From positions 1,054,001-1,118,000 of the forward strand of contig JBAJFE010000005.1 of the NCBI GenBank assembly GCA_037903355.1: 64,000 bases of DNA, in the 5' to 3' direction. The translations under genes and the position numbers were made by a program. Source of the DNA: Trichuris trichiura (Eukaryota > Nematoda > Enoplea > Trichinellida > Trichuridae). Below are positions 10,918 through 23,260 of the stretch, piece after piece (positions within the stretch are counted from its first letter, which is position 1; the number at the start of each line of letters is the position of its first letter). The notes beneath the pieces were generated by a model that was given only the letters and a program-made list of their open reading frames with translations, made no database searches and was not told where the DNA came from.

Positions 10918-13384
10918 GCGTTCGTAAACCACTGACATAGATTGGAATTTTTTAAAAGCATTCTGCTAGCTGCGATAGCTTTAATTCTTAAAAGCGAAAG
11001 AATTTGTTGCTCTTCTAACTGCGTGTAGTAGCCCATTATTATAGCAGACTTATGAACGTGCCCTAACTCGCTGTCGGTAAGCCGCGCCTGTCCCAAAGAA
11101 GGGTTTATGTTTAGAATAAGCAAACGTCGTGAAAGGAATCCAATTTAATGTGCGCGGTAACTATTGATAAGTAGGTATGCTTTGAAGTGCTAGCAGCGAG
11201 CTAGACGAATCGATGGGATGTAATATCGAGCTCTGATAAGACAGTTCTGTTTTTAATTAACCTTTAATATGTGAACATTAGTAGGTTAGGATTGCAGCTA
11301 TGAAAAATGTTTAAAAAACGTACAAAACCACGAAGCCGACGAGTTGGCGCAATAACGCGCAGTGCGTATGTAGACTGTCATTGGGTCTCTTTAATTGTTT
11401 CATTAACCGACTGCGTGCGTAAGATTATTTGAATATGGGCGGCCCAGTAACACGTTAATAAGATTTCTTTCCTTCTGGGAAATGATTTGATTGCGTAAGA
11501 AAGTTCAAGCACAATCGACGAATAGATTTGCGGTTGTTGGCGGGAAGGGCAACAGGAGTAACGATTGAATTCATGGTTATAGTTGTCGAAATAAACTTAT
11601 TTTATCTTCGTCGTTCGAAAACGTAGGAATGCTCTCAAAGGTCATCTTTTTTGCCTTAATTGTTTAATCAAAGGCAGCCGATGCTATCAAGTTTGATAAA
11701 TCGAGGAGAGTGCGTTTGTTACGCGCCCAATTCACTTCTTAATTACGGCAAGACAAGCTACCTGAAAATCATTTGCTGGACATTCAAATCGATACACTAT
11801 CATATTGATATTACTTACTACCTCCTGCTTGAGCAGAAAAACTGTTTCTCTTGAGCAGAGAACGTTTTTATTTAATTGTTCTTCCAGAACATTTATCCTC
11901 AGCGAAAAGACTTAGGACACGTTTTTAATGTGACTGTCCGTAGCTGACAAATTTTAATCTATAGGTAACGTGAAAAGTTTTGGTTCCCTGTTTGTTTATA
12001 GTTAATTTCTATATTGAAGCGTCCATCCTCTGGCCTATTATTGCTCTTGTTGCAAAACTTTAAAAAGTGCTCGTATTTATAGCATGACATTACTTTTTGG
12101 CTCACAATGCTAAAACATTGAAAAATTGGTTCGCAGGCGCAGCGACTTTGTGATATATCTTAAAACTGCAATTTCTAAGCAGTATCACTGCATCAACCAT
12201 GTTCAGTCCAATGGTTCAGTATCTCAGTTTACGAAGAAAGCATTTCAAAACCTTAATTCAATACGATTTTACTTCAATTGTTTACCATCGTGCTGCGAGC
12301 GTAAATGGCGCAATAATTTGACGCTTGATGCAACGAACCTGCTAATCATTCTCATAAATTCGAATTTCTTGCTGCTACGGTAAGCGTTTGAACAGATTCG
12401 TGCTGTAGCAAATAAAACAACTGTAAGCGTCTAATAGCGGCGCAAAAGATGGCTTCGAAAGCTTTTGTTTATCCTTCCTTTTTTGAACTGAAATGGTATT
12501 TACGCACGAATGCTTTTCTGCATCTTCTAGCGAATGAGTCTTCGCTTTGTCGGCAAAAAACAAAACCTGCAATGAGCTTAAACTGGACTAGTTTGAAAAC
12601 TTGCCAGGTTGGCTTGCCTTTTAAACGGAATTAATCGCTCGCAAGCTTGACGATGTGGGCAAATGTTCCAACAACGGTAAATTGAGAATGCTATTTTCCC
12701 TATCTGTCCAAAAACTAAAGTCGCATTTGCCCATGATGACGTATGCGCAAGTTGTGCAAAACTAAAAAATTTAAACTGCTACCGTATGCCCAAGGAAATC
12801 AAGGCTTTTGTCACCTGCATATCCCACCTTCTCCTGTATATCTTGAGGTCTAGGAAGTAGCCGAAGACGAGCTTCGACTCCTTTTAATTTATCAAGAGCG
12901 CAAGCATATCTTAAAAAGCCTCTTGCAAAACGTCTTATTTTCAATCGGCTGAATAATTTAAACCGCTGTTACAAAAGCGTAACTTGATTTTCACTTTCTT
13001 GCTACGGTCGCTATTTGGAAATAGAATGTTAACGCGAAAGATTTTAATATAAAACATGTGCAAGCTTGTAGAAAATTAACTTCACTTTTGAGGATACTGT
13101 GTTAGATCTTGACGAAAGGCGGGTGGGCATGTACAGTATGCTACCTCTAGAGCAGGAGAAAAAACAGGAGAATTCAGCCACCTGTTGAACCGGGTGCTGA
13201 GCTCTTCTGGGTCATTTTAAATGTGAGTCTGACAAAAACCACGATTTGGCGCAAACGTCACCTCTCGCGCTACCGTATGCTCGTTGGTGTTCAGGGTACA
13301 ACGCTTATGGTTTGCCGAACTTGCAGCACGCAAGCTTAATCCGGTGATAGGCGCTCGTCCACTTTATCTGATTACCAGATGAAG
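10918..13384. other. Intergenic, nothing recognised
   Basis: About 2.5 kb of AT-rich DNA without a recognisable gene. Short open frames are all below 90 codons and none has a conserved motif. Confidence 0.5.
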
Positions 13385-13454
13385 CTAGCGCGCTGCACGT
13401 TTTAGTAGGTGAATGTCGCTGTAACCCGAACAATGGTGAGCATACTGTAATGGA

Positions 13455-15700
13455 GTGCAGGTGATAATGTTGACGTCAAATCGTGGCTTTTGTCTTATTC
13501 GAGCAAGATCCAAATCCCCTAGCAGTCGCAATGAACGTAAGCTACTTGAGCCTGTTTGGGCAATGGAACTGTTTTTCTCATCGTTGGTTCTGCTCACATT
13601 AGCGGGGCCCAGACTTCTGTTTTTACCTGCGTGTCTAGTTAGCGTACTGTACATTTTGAGCGTACATTTCAGGGAAATCACATTTTACGACGGGAAATAT
13701 GGCGACGACCAATGGCTCTTAAGCTTATTCATCGAGTGGTCGAATATCTGTTGTAATCAAATTTTTCAGTGAAATACTTCTTCGAAATTGCCTTTCATTG
13801 GATTGCCGTTTCGCTTGCCTTAATGTTCAATGGATAGGATTTTTTTGGAAAAAAACATGCAATACACAGTTGCCCAATAGATTGGTCGGTATCCGCAGCT
13901 GCCAACTCTCTGATGAGACATCTGTGTCGTCGCTACCGGAAATGCCATCGCTGCGGAAACCAACCGCGTTTCCAGTTGATTGGCAGCGTTTCGGCCGCAA
14001 ATTGACCCCAATTTGCAAACAAGTATGACCAAACGAGCAACCTGTTTCCATGGCGATTGTCGTAATTTAGCGGAAAGGTACAAAACAACGCACAACCCGA
14101 AATGACTAAATCGGCAAACCATATCGAAGCGGCTACGTTGTGACGCTAGGTAATTACAAACCGCGCACATCGTTTGTATTTTTCACCAAATCGCACTTTC
14201 CGCCATTATTTTGCAAATGCGTAATTGCTAACGCCGGTAAATCTCTTTAGGTGAAACCTGCGCATCACTCGTTGTACTGTCTTATTTCAAATTTTTTCCT
14301 ATGCTTGCCGACGGCGTTACTTTTGACGTCATTGGTTTGCCGCCTGCCGCCGCGTTTTCCTGCATTTTCTTTATGCTGGTCGTGCATTTATCCTGTCTGA
14401 TCGCTTTCCGCTGGGCGAAATAATTCAAGGAATGCTAGTCGATCAAGCAGCCTGCTTAATTGGTGCGCCAGGCGGTGTTGACGTGGCATCCGTACATACT
14501 TTGTCGGGTTTCTAAGTGCATGCCTGAAGCGGCGCCAGGTGTCTCCCATGTCTGGTGATTCCGCCTATTCTATGTGACACCTCGGCTTTGGACCAATGCT
14601 TTGGTCTTGTTTCGTCTCGGCCGGATAGCGTTTCAGGGTTTAGCCGCAGCTGTCATTTCAGCGAAACATGTTTGCGTTCCTTTGTTAGTTCTCTATTGTT
14701 ACTTGTCTTTGTCAAGGTTGACCGTGCCGCCGCGTCGAGCAGCTGGTTTACGCTTAACCAGTACCCATAAACTCCGTCCATTTACCCACAGCGTCAATAG
14801 TTGGCCATTGGCTCGCTTCCTGGCTAACCGCCTCTGCTGTTGGTAAGCATTGCATTTCCCTTTTTTTTCCGCGAGCGAGCCAAAGTCGAATGTATTATGC
14901 CTAATAAGCTAGGCACGTTTGACAAGTCTGTACGTTTACTTTTTACGCATCGTCACCTTTGGGCGATTGCGCGCAGTCGAGCTACTGAACGCTTTTGTTC
15001 GACTGTCTTAGACAACAGGAATGACTTTGCATGTCGATATGGCTCTCGTCCATTGACCCTTCTCTTTGCGACATAGTTTCTTGGCTAAGGAAACCGGTTT
15101 GTCCCAGCAGTTGGCCGAAGCGCGCCCAATTTTCAATCTGGCCGCTTTTGGCTAACTCGTTTGCCATTGTGCCACCAATGTATGATCTGCTGTTCCTGTG
15201 TCTGTGGAGCCACCTGTCCTCATCGCTCTTTGTCCAGCTCTATCTATGGCTGCTGGATACTTTCCTAATTGAGCCGGTTCCCATTGTTCATCATGACGCG
15301 ACGGTCGATAGGCCGCCGCACCATTGGTATGAGGCAGAACCCTAAGGTATGCCAGAAATGCTTGCGCTTTCCGCGAACAGCTGCTCCATTGAGTTCGTCG
15401 ACACAATTGTCATCGTTTCAAAGAGGCCGAGTGCATTGCTCGCATTGCCCATTGGTCGCCATCATTATCCCTCATGCCGTCCAGCGTTGTCCCTCAGCGG
15501 TATCCGTATTTTTAAGAGTTCGCTGTTTCAGCGCGTTGTGCATTCCGCTCGCTGTTTGGCTCCTTTACGCAGCAGTGTTTCGGCTGGACCGAAATGACCC
15601 AACGAACAGCTTTGGCAACGAAAATCGATTATTGTCCGCAGCAAAGGTATGTCTAGCTTGTGCGTTCTTTCGAGACACCTTTCTCTAGTAAATACGAACG
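13455..15700 (+). other. Possible unidentified multi-exon membrane-protein gene(s)
   Basis: Several plus-strand open segments with hydrophobic, membrane-helix-like stretches occur close together: 13560-13680 (MELFFSSLVLLTLAGPRLLF), 14300-14420 (AAAFSCIFFMLVVHLSCL), 14580-14760, 15180-15290 (YDLLFLCLWSHLSSSLFVQL) and 15490-15600 (LCIPLAVWLLYAAVF). Base composition is less AT-rich than in the flanks, as expected for coding DNA. I could not join them into one reading frame with consistent splice phases and do not recognise the family. It may be one or more fast-evolving membrane proteins, or chance. Confidence 0.3.
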
Positions 15701-15816
15701 TATTCGCGGCAACGCTCTGATCTACGCTAGCGAGCAAAACGTTTACTTTATGGCAACTAAATTCAAGCGGACAAATCTGGGTCTTTTTTTTCTTATTTTA
15801 CGCAAGAATGCCCTTT

Positions 15817-16524
15817 TTAAGTTTGAGATTTTTTTGCTCCTTTTACCAGATTAAGTTCCAGCGCGTCTAAGGACTTGTTGCTGCTCACTGTTTTGCATTC
15901 AATTCGCTGATAAGGCAACGAACCCGTAAGCCAAGCTTGTACAAGCAGCGTTAGCATTAAAGCTGTCCAAATCAGATCGTACACCAAGAACCATTCGGTT
16001 GGAAAGTTGGGTATGACTTCTTGGCCGGCCGGTTGCATGGAAAGTTTCGAAGCTATGCGATATCCCATTGTATCATTGGAATACCAATGCCGTTGAAAGC
16101 TATTCCACACTGACAATTGTGCTACGGTGCACAAGGTTACAACAATGTGGACGGACGAAATGCCCGTAAGCCCAAATGACCGACGCCAACTGCCCAACAA
16201 GTTGACGGCGCATAAACCCATTGTAATGCATAGGAGGCCGGCGAAACGCATCGGAATCGCCAGTTCGATGCATTGACCGTTTATGTAAATTCTTCTCCTC
16301 AGATTGCGCCTGCAGACGTACTCGGAAAATGTAAATTTTTTGCATATCGACGTGACGCTTATCTTCTTCTTCTCGTCTCCATCCAACATCCATTTAGGTA
16401 AAGTTGCGTTGGCGTCCTGCCAACCGTCTATGCATAGATTGTTCGGCTTTATAAGTACAAGTAGCGTAATAAAAAATGTAACAAACTCAATAAGAGTAAG
16501 AAGAGTGAAAGTACGAACTGCCAT
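15817..16524 (-). CDS. Four-transmembrane protein of unknown family
   Basis: A 235-residue open frame with ATG at 16524. Hydrophobic segments at about residues 5-27 (TLLTLIEFVTFFITLLVLI), 89-110 (MRFAGLLCITMGLCAVNLL), 116-140 (GLTGISSVHIVVTLCTVAQL) and 178-203 (WFLVYDLIWTALMLTLLVQA) suggest four membrane passes with both ends cytosolic. The first extracellular loop (about residues 28-88) has cysteines in C-I-D-G-W, ICKKF, YVCRR and GQCIEL and a potential N-glycosylation site (NAT), reminiscent of claudin/tetraspan proteins, but the diagnostic W-GLW-C-C motif is not present. I do not assign a family. The start codon lies 28 bp from the divergent start of the VGLL4 gene. Confidence 0.65.
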   Translation of the reverse strand: MAVRTFTLLTLIEFVTFFITLLVLIKPNNLCIDGWQDANATLPKWMLDGDEKKKISVTSICKKFTFSEYVCRRNLRRRIYINGQCIELAIPMRFAGLLCITMGLCAVNLLGSWRRSFGLTGISSVHIVVTLCTVAQLSVWNSFQRHWYSNDTMGYRIASKLSMQPAGQEVIPNFPTEWFLVYDLIWTALMLTLLVQAWLTGSLPYQRIECKTVSSNKSLDALELNLVKGAKKSQT

Positions 16525-16552
16525 TGTTTTGACGTTAGCTTTCAGTTCAAAA
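16525..16552. promoter_or_regulatory. 28-bp divergent intergenic gap (shared promoter or overlapping 5' ends)
   Basis: The predicted ATG of the minus-strand four-TM gene (16524) and of the plus-strand VGLL4 gene (16553) are separated by 28 bp. If both starts are right, the 5' UTRs and core promoters must overlap. The tract ends in an acceptor-like CTTTCAG, so one transcript may instead receive its 5' end by splicing. Confidence 0.4.
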
Positions 16553-17179
16553 ATGAGTAGGCGACTTAAGAAGGTCAGCTTATTTTAAACAAGTTTTAAC
16601 TGTACAGTTTAAATAGTTTGTTGACAATTGGTTTATCAGGGAAGATGAGGAGGAGGAAGAAATTAACGTTGTTGATTTATCGGACGAAGAAGAGGACGGG
16701 TATTCTTCGAGTCATCACGTTGAGCCATCCTGTTCGCGTAGTTCAAGTATACGGTCGATTCAAGGCGACGTGCCGCGAGCGGTTGGCGCTCAAATGCCGC
16801 TCGATTTATCCCGTAAAGGAGGCGCCCAAACGGACGCTGTTGACTGTCGACCGTCAGTGATTAAATCGCAAGGTATCCTTCACATTCACTCGTTCGTACG
16901 AAATATACGCGTAACGATTTGTTTTCGTTCACTTAGAATCGTTTGAATTGCCCGACGTGGATGAACATTTTCGCAAATCTCTTAGTTTCACACCGCAGCA
17001 AATCAACGCGGAAGCCAAAGGTAAAAGTGCGCATTGCGATCGTTGAATATTTTAAATTCCTTTTCTTTCGGCCATCTGCAGTTGACGATCATTTTGCTCG
17101 AGCCCTCGGCGAAGTATGGTGGGCTCTGAAGGCTAAAATGGACGACACCAATGCGGCCGACTCCAACTCGCCAACATGA
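16553..17179 (+). CDS. VGLL4: Vestigial-like 4 (VGLL4) TEAD-binding cofactor
   Basis: Exons 16553-16573, 16617-16872, 16937-17020 and 17082-17179 join in frame to 152 residues. The C-terminal half holds two TDU (TEAD-binding) motifs, each at the start of its own exon region: VDEHFRKSL and VDDHFARALGEVWWALKAK. The first exons give an acidic stretch (EDEEEEEINVVDLSDEEED), a serine-rich patch, MPLDLSRK and RPSVIKSQ, the last resembling the segment before the TDU pair in vertebrate VGLL4. VGLL4 competes with YAP/Yorkie for TEAD/Scalloped and dampens Hippo-pathway output in the nucleus. The protein is about half the usual length, having lost most of the N-terminal region. The 21-nt first exon (MSRRLKK) is the least certain part; the double TDU makes the family call secure. 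Confidence 0.88.
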
Positions 17180-20100
17180 CGTCGCCGCACACTGCTGCTT
17201 TCAAAGCAACTATAGCCAATAGTCGTATTGGCAAAGTTCTTTTTCGTTGGCTGATTCGAACTGCCGCCGGCCGCTGCTGAGCGTCTTTTTAAATTCGGTC
17301 AATCGATTTGAAACATTCTGTTCGGTGTATCGTTGAGGGAATAATTTGTATATAATTATTTGCGCTGCAAATAAAATATTCGCGCGACGAATAAGACGCG
17401 CTTTCGGAATAAAATTGACTTTATAATAAATGATTATATCACTGGCGCGGCAGCTTTGCTAGCCAAATATAAATTGCTGTAGAAGTCAACGGATTATACG
17501 CGCAAGAAAGTCGATACGAATAAATTGTTCACTATGTAACCTGCACATCTTTAACTCATTACAGTAAGATTCATTAGTTGATCTTTTTAATGGCCACCGC
17601 TTAGGCTTAGCGTAAAGAGCAGCTTGAGAAGTTTAACGACTCGTAAATTCGCGAGTAATCAGGCTGTTTCCACCGACACTATGAAGATCTATGTGCTAGT
17701 CGAAAAAAGGTACATTTTCAGTGCGAACTGTAGCAAACTTTTTCTCGATTAAGCAAGAAAAACTTGCCATATAACGATTAAAAACTGATAGATCATTTAA
17801 TCCAAAGAAGAATGGACTACAGTAATGCAAAAAGTGTTCACAGGTACTAAGCAGCTCGCAGCGGTTATTTAGACCTACGAAAATCGTAGTAAGCATTCTG
17901 ATAAAGGAATGCAAGAGAATGGTTTTGTCACATTGCAAGCAGCAAGTAAAACAGAACCTTTCTTCAACGGGATGCGTTTTAATTGAAATTTACCGTGGGA
18001 GCGCTAACTACGCTAATTACATTTAATCAACGTCATAGAAAGAGCTGAAAAAAACCCTGACGGTATAACTCCGCAAGATTGCATAAAAAGCTCACTTGAT
18101 GCCGCTTTGCACGGAATCTGCTTTCTCACATTTTGAATTACGATTGTTCCCTTTAATTTATGAAAAACAAACGACCAGGAGTGTTAAAAAATTGAAAATA
18201 AGTTATAAACTTTCATTTCCATAGTGCGCGCTTTCAACAGATGAACCTTTGCATGGATTTTGTTGGCTAAGCGCACCAAGGCCGTACTGTAACTTTGCGT
18301 GCCTTTTTTTGCCGTTCCCCGAAACTAAGCCTAAACGTAAGACTTCTATTTTGGTATACCATTAGAAAAAAGCAAAACAAGGCAGTCGGTATGTTCGCCA
18401 GTCCAGCACGAGCGGGACAAAAGCATGCCTAACAGAAAGGAACCTGCTTATACTATATGGCGGGGAGCAAATCCGATAGCCCCAAAAAGTATTCTTTAAA
18501 AAGAGAACTACAGCTTGAGGAGTGCAGATATTGGCTTCGTAAGCGCAGCGAAATTGAAACGATGGCGTTGCGACCTGCGTTTTGAAAGCTCCAGTGGCCT
18601 TTGTAGCAAACACGTTTTCTAATTAGCATAGCGGCTTTTTCCCAAATATATCTCTGACTTGGAGACAAGAAGATCAATTGCAAAGCGTTGCCTATTGGAA
18701 GCTTGCATACTTATTATAAAATCTGCGTTTTCGTTTCTTCCTTTCAAACTTTACTAACAGTACTGAGAACATGCTTTATATTAGTATAGGCTCTTTTTTT
18801 TATTATTAATAAGAAACCAATTGGCTAGTCGAATCCTATTCCTTGTATGCCCACAACTATTACAGTAAGAAATAAAATGCAGGTTCCTTTAGGAAAAGGA
18901 ACTCAACTATACCCTTATGGCTCCTGTCTAGCCCTAAATTTAAATAGAGCACATATATTTTTGCTTACGTTTAGTTAGGAGCGGAATAAAAGAGTCGGAA
19001 AACTTAGAGTATGACTTCAGGCTTATAACGAGTAAGGTCCGCTCACTCAGTTACAAATTTTTGAAAAGAGGAGCAGCGGGACGGGAACTATAGTGCCGAA
19101 TGCACAGAGTTTCATTTCACACATGCATGCAGCAAAGCATGTTTTGGCACAGAGTGAATTAGCGGCATTTAAGCTTGAGTACCAGTTAGTAACACCCTTA
19201 GAGATAAACTAGGCTTAGTGACGTCATACTAACTTTTCGCATCGATGCTGTGGCAACAACATTCTTTGAAAATTCCATGCGGGACATTAGATCACTTAAA
19301 AGCAAGGGAGTGTAAAACTTGCTACGCAGTTCTCGATCTTAAAGCATGTTGTGAGAACTCGACTTTATCTACCATCAAAAAGACATAAGCATAGAAATTA
19401 TACACTGGAAATTTTTACAGCCTCAAAGCGTGTTTATGACAACCTGTGAGTATCGAAGACGTCAAAACAATGTATTTCCTCTCGCTTCGCCGCTGTCTGT
19501 CTACCTACCTTCTTACAAAGTAAAACAGAATCCATTTAATAAACGCCGCAGTTTGTTTATGCGGTTTTAATGAAAAAGATCAGCATTCCGTAATTGGGCA
19601 ATAATTTGAACCATAAAAAGCAAAGCAGGTTTGAAACCTACGACTGCTCCTTGTCAACGAGAGTTTTTCTTCCAGTGCTCCGTCATAGAAATTTCCGGCT
19701 ATTTTAGGCAAAATGGACTATTTATGGACAAGCAAGTTCGCCTTTCTGCAGTACTACGCTTACATGACGTTTTAAGCACCCTTTCCATGATTCCATTAGA
19801 ATTTAATCTCTAAACTTAAATAAAAACACTTAAACGCTTTTACCAAATGAAGGTAACGACAAAGCAGCAAAGATTTTGCTACAGCAGCAGCAGTTTGAAG
19901 CGACGGTACAAAATACTGATTGAAATGGCGGCTACGACCAGTTGTTTTTTGCATTTATTTTAGATAACTACTAAAACTCAATGTTTTCTCTTCAAGCGTA
20001 CTAAGCAAAAAATTGCTCGCTATTTGGGCGGAAAACTTTTTTGTAACCAAATATTTAAATTTTAAAACTCCTGCTTTCTAATCTCATTAAAATTACTTCG

Positions 20101-20492
20101 CTAATCATGAAAAACAAGGTGACCAAAAATTCAGCGTAGTTTATAACATAACTTTCTATAAATTCGTGCTTACGTTTTTGCGTACCTGCAGGCATTTCAG
20201 CTGAATCACTTTCTGATCAGTAGCGTACTGTATTGGGGACGGTCGATTGTTGCTTTTGTGCCATACATGGCGAATTGGATTCCTGCTTTCGCTAAATTAT
20301 CGTCTTTCTCGATTTTGGTATCTGTTTTCTAATTAAGCTCGTTTAATTTGCTTGGGTTAGTTGGCTTTGCCGTTCCGTTTGAAACGATAAGTTTTAAAAC
20401 TTTCGCCGCTTGTCGAACGCGCGCAATGGGACCAACCGAATTGGCTTTTGGGCATATGATTTATTTCCATTTGTTTTGCAGGTCTTTTCAAA
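17180..20492. other. Intergenic, nothing recognised
   Basis: About 3.3 kb between VGLL4 and VDAC. No conserved coding segment or RNA gene found on either strand. Sequence just before 20482 is pyrimidine-rich and ends TTTTGCAG, so a 5' UTR intron of the VDAC gene probably ends there. Confidence 0.5.
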
Positions 20493-21850
20493 ATGGCTCC
20501 TCCGTTCTTTGGTCAACTTGGCCGCAATGCCTACGACTTATTTCGCAGTGGGTTTAGTAAGTTTGAACTACTTGTTTTCTCTCTTTCTGCTTGCTGCCTG
20601 TAATGTTGCTCTTTAATTACATCTTTAGAACAGGTTTTTGAAAAAGGCTTTTCCTAAAACATAATGTTCTTCCAAGCCCGCGCGACCGCTGATCCCTGCG
20701 GAATAGCCTTTGCGCGATTTTCATAATTCTTATTTCAGACGTTGGCAAGTTTTTCGTCACCGGTCACACAAGACCTCAAGACGACGTTAAATTAGAAGCT
20801 AAAGCGTATCACACATTTGATACGGACAAATTGTTCGGCAGCATCAATGCCACTTTTGCGTTTCAAAATTACGGTAATTTTTTTTTCAATTTCGTTCAGC
20901 CTTTGTAAGCAGACTATTGTTTGCAGGGATAACTATGAAGGAAACTTGGAATACCGATAATCAGTTGACGAGCGAGATTATAGTCAAAGATCCTTACGCT
21001 AAAGGATTGTTGGTCAAAGGGGAAAGCACCTTTTCGCCTTTGTCTCGGTTACATATCCATACATAGGCATGTCAATTTTTTATTTTTACCTACAACTTTT
21101 GTAGCAAACGTACGCTTAAAGCGACCGCCGAGTATCTCAGTGAAGCTTTAGCACTTCATGCCCAGCTGGACGGCTCCTCGGCTCCTTTCCTGTTTAGATT
21201 GGGTGCTGTATTCGGGTATATATATATTCTTTATTTGTCTTCGTTTATACTACTTAAGCTGTTATTTCAACTTTAGCTATGACAAATTGCTGTTCGGCTA
21301 CGAAGCGGGAATCAACGTCAACAATCAGTCATTCACGTACAATCACATTGCCTTGGGATATCGTACAGAAAATTTGGAACTGCATAGTTTCGCGTAATGA
21401 ATTTTAAAAGTGTCCCCTAAAGAAGAGCTTGTACGAGCAAAGCCTATTTCAGGAACAACAACTCAGAATTCGGCGGAACCGCTTTCCAGAGGGTGAATAA
21501 GAATGTTGAAGTGGGAACGATGGTCGGATGGACCATCGGGGAACCGGGAGCTACTTTCGGTCTAGGAACCAGAATGAAATTTGATAATGGAAGGGTTTTG
21601 CAAGCCAAGATAAGCAGCAAGAGCGAACTTGGGTTATGTTTGCGCGAAAAAATCTATAACGGTATATTCTCCTCTTGTGATTTGCATAAGACGTTTATTA
21701 CCTTTTATAGCTTGTTCTCTAATCTTTTCCATCGCTATTGATATGAAGCACTTTAATACAGGCAGCCATACGGTAGGTTTTGGTATCGAGTATTGTCAGC
21801 CATGCTGCGAACAGGAACCAAAGACTCACGTACACGTGCAGCCGAATTAA
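20493..21850 (+). CDS. VDAC: Voltage-dependent anion channel (mitochondrial porin)
   Basis: Seven exons (20493-20556, 20739-20873, 20927-21047, 21105-21215, 21277-21393, 21453-21661, 21762-21850) join in frame to 281 residues, the standard VDAC length. It begins MAPPFFGQLGRNAYDLF (N-terminal helix), continues with VGKFFVTGHTR, WNTDNQLTSEIIV, KATAEYLSEALALHAQLDG, the LLFGYEAGINV strand, NNNSEFGGTAFQRVN and GWTIGEPGATFGLGTRMKFD, and ends in an alternating strand (HTVGFGIEY) where the outer-membrane beta-signal lies. It forms the 19-strand outer-membrane channel for ATP/ADP and metabolites. The C-terminus carries a short extra tail with C-x2-CC and HVHV after the last strand, not usual for VDAC. 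The acceptor 12 nt upstream of the ATG indicates a spliced 5' UTR. Confidence 0.93.
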
Positions 21851-23260
21851 AATGAATGCGATGAGACGAAACATGATAGTCATTAGCGGAAAGAGACTTC
21901 GTGCGTATTCTTAGGCTTAGATCGATTTGTTGTTGAATTAAAGATGTTACTTTGAAGTGGACTTTGCGTTTACCCGCGTTGAATGATTCTCCGAAAAGAA
22001 TTGCTAATCTCAACAAGCAGCAAAGCATATCTGACTTTTCGGCTGTAATAGCTTTTTGCGTTTCGTCATGAAATTTTATTTTGCTTGCAACATCAACGTC
22101 AAAAAGCGATAATGCGCTTAAAAATTTTGAATCTAGTCCGAATTCAGCCCTCCGTCGGCTGAGGCGACAACTTCAAAAGAGGCCAAATGCGGATTAAGGA
22201 GCAATGGAACAATACTGTTCCGGACGAGGCTGGAACTAATGATTAGCAGGGAGTCCATCTGTACCTGCGCATTCTACCGTATAACAACACGTTGTTAGAG
22301 ATTCTGTAGATTCAATAAACAGTCAGTCGTTAGCTGCGTTATTGTTAATCTCACAACAAAATTCGAATTTGGTGTTGTGAACAAATACGTTTGCCGGCCA
22401 TCTTCACAATTTTGTTAAAGGTTCCCCAGTTTAAATGCTCAAAACCCTTCGGTGCTCGCTAGTCTTTTTGCGCATAGCTATTTCGTCGTAATAATAATGC
22501 TTCATCACGTTTTTTTTGCTGAAGCTATTTCCCTATCTGTCCGACTAATGTATACTTCTTTTTTAACTAAAAAAATTTAAACAAGCTGTATGCAGATTTG
22601 CTATTGAAACGGCAAAATTCTTTTGCAGCGCTGTTAGACATTGCAACTTCGCAAGTTTATTACGCTTTCAAATAGTTCTTCTGCTGTTTTGTTTACTCCG
22701 CCTATACCGTACTTGCAAATCATACGTCTGATTTCGCTTACTGTAAATATTTCCCGCTTTTCATTTTGTTTGTGAATTTTCGCTGAATTATGGCCGTTTT
22801 TGCGAGTTGCAACGTTTGCTTTTGCGTTAGGTTTTGTTAATTCGCTTCCTATTTGCTTTTTTTTAAAAAACCGCGCCTCCCATCTCCTTCAGTCGGTTTT
22901 CGTCTCCTCAAGTTACGACATTAGGTTTTCAGCGACCACGTTGTTCTCAGCCGTTTTAAGACTAGATCATACTAATGGTTTATCTTTCCCGATGCGTGTA
23001 GAGCAATCTTGTTCTGGTTGTCCCGGCTGAACTTTTCTTCATAATCCGTTGCCTTCAGCTTGTCGCCGTCATGTATTCGTACAGCCAACTGCGTGCGAAA
23101 ACAAGAAATGATGCCCTTGCTGTTATCGGTGACATTGTTGGCAATACGGTGACTATCGCTGCTTTACCTGCTTTCGCTCTCCATCTATTAATGATACATT
23201 ATAGCGTGATGAAGCACCTATGCCGAAGCGTGTCGCACCAAGGTAGCTCCTACGTACCGA
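21851..23260. other. Intergenic, nothing recognised; possible 5' exon of WDR76
   Basis: No separate gene identified. An ATG at about 23071 opens the frame MYSYSQLRAKTRNDALAVIG, which resembles the N-terminal Y-x2-LR-x-K-x3-N segment of WDR76/CMR1 proteins and could be the true first exon of the downstream gene, but I could not find a donor in the right phase. Confidence 0.4.

Noticed and set aside
10824..11123. Open frame with long polyisoleucine on the minus strand
   Set aside because: It is a translation of the (TTA)n microsatellite.
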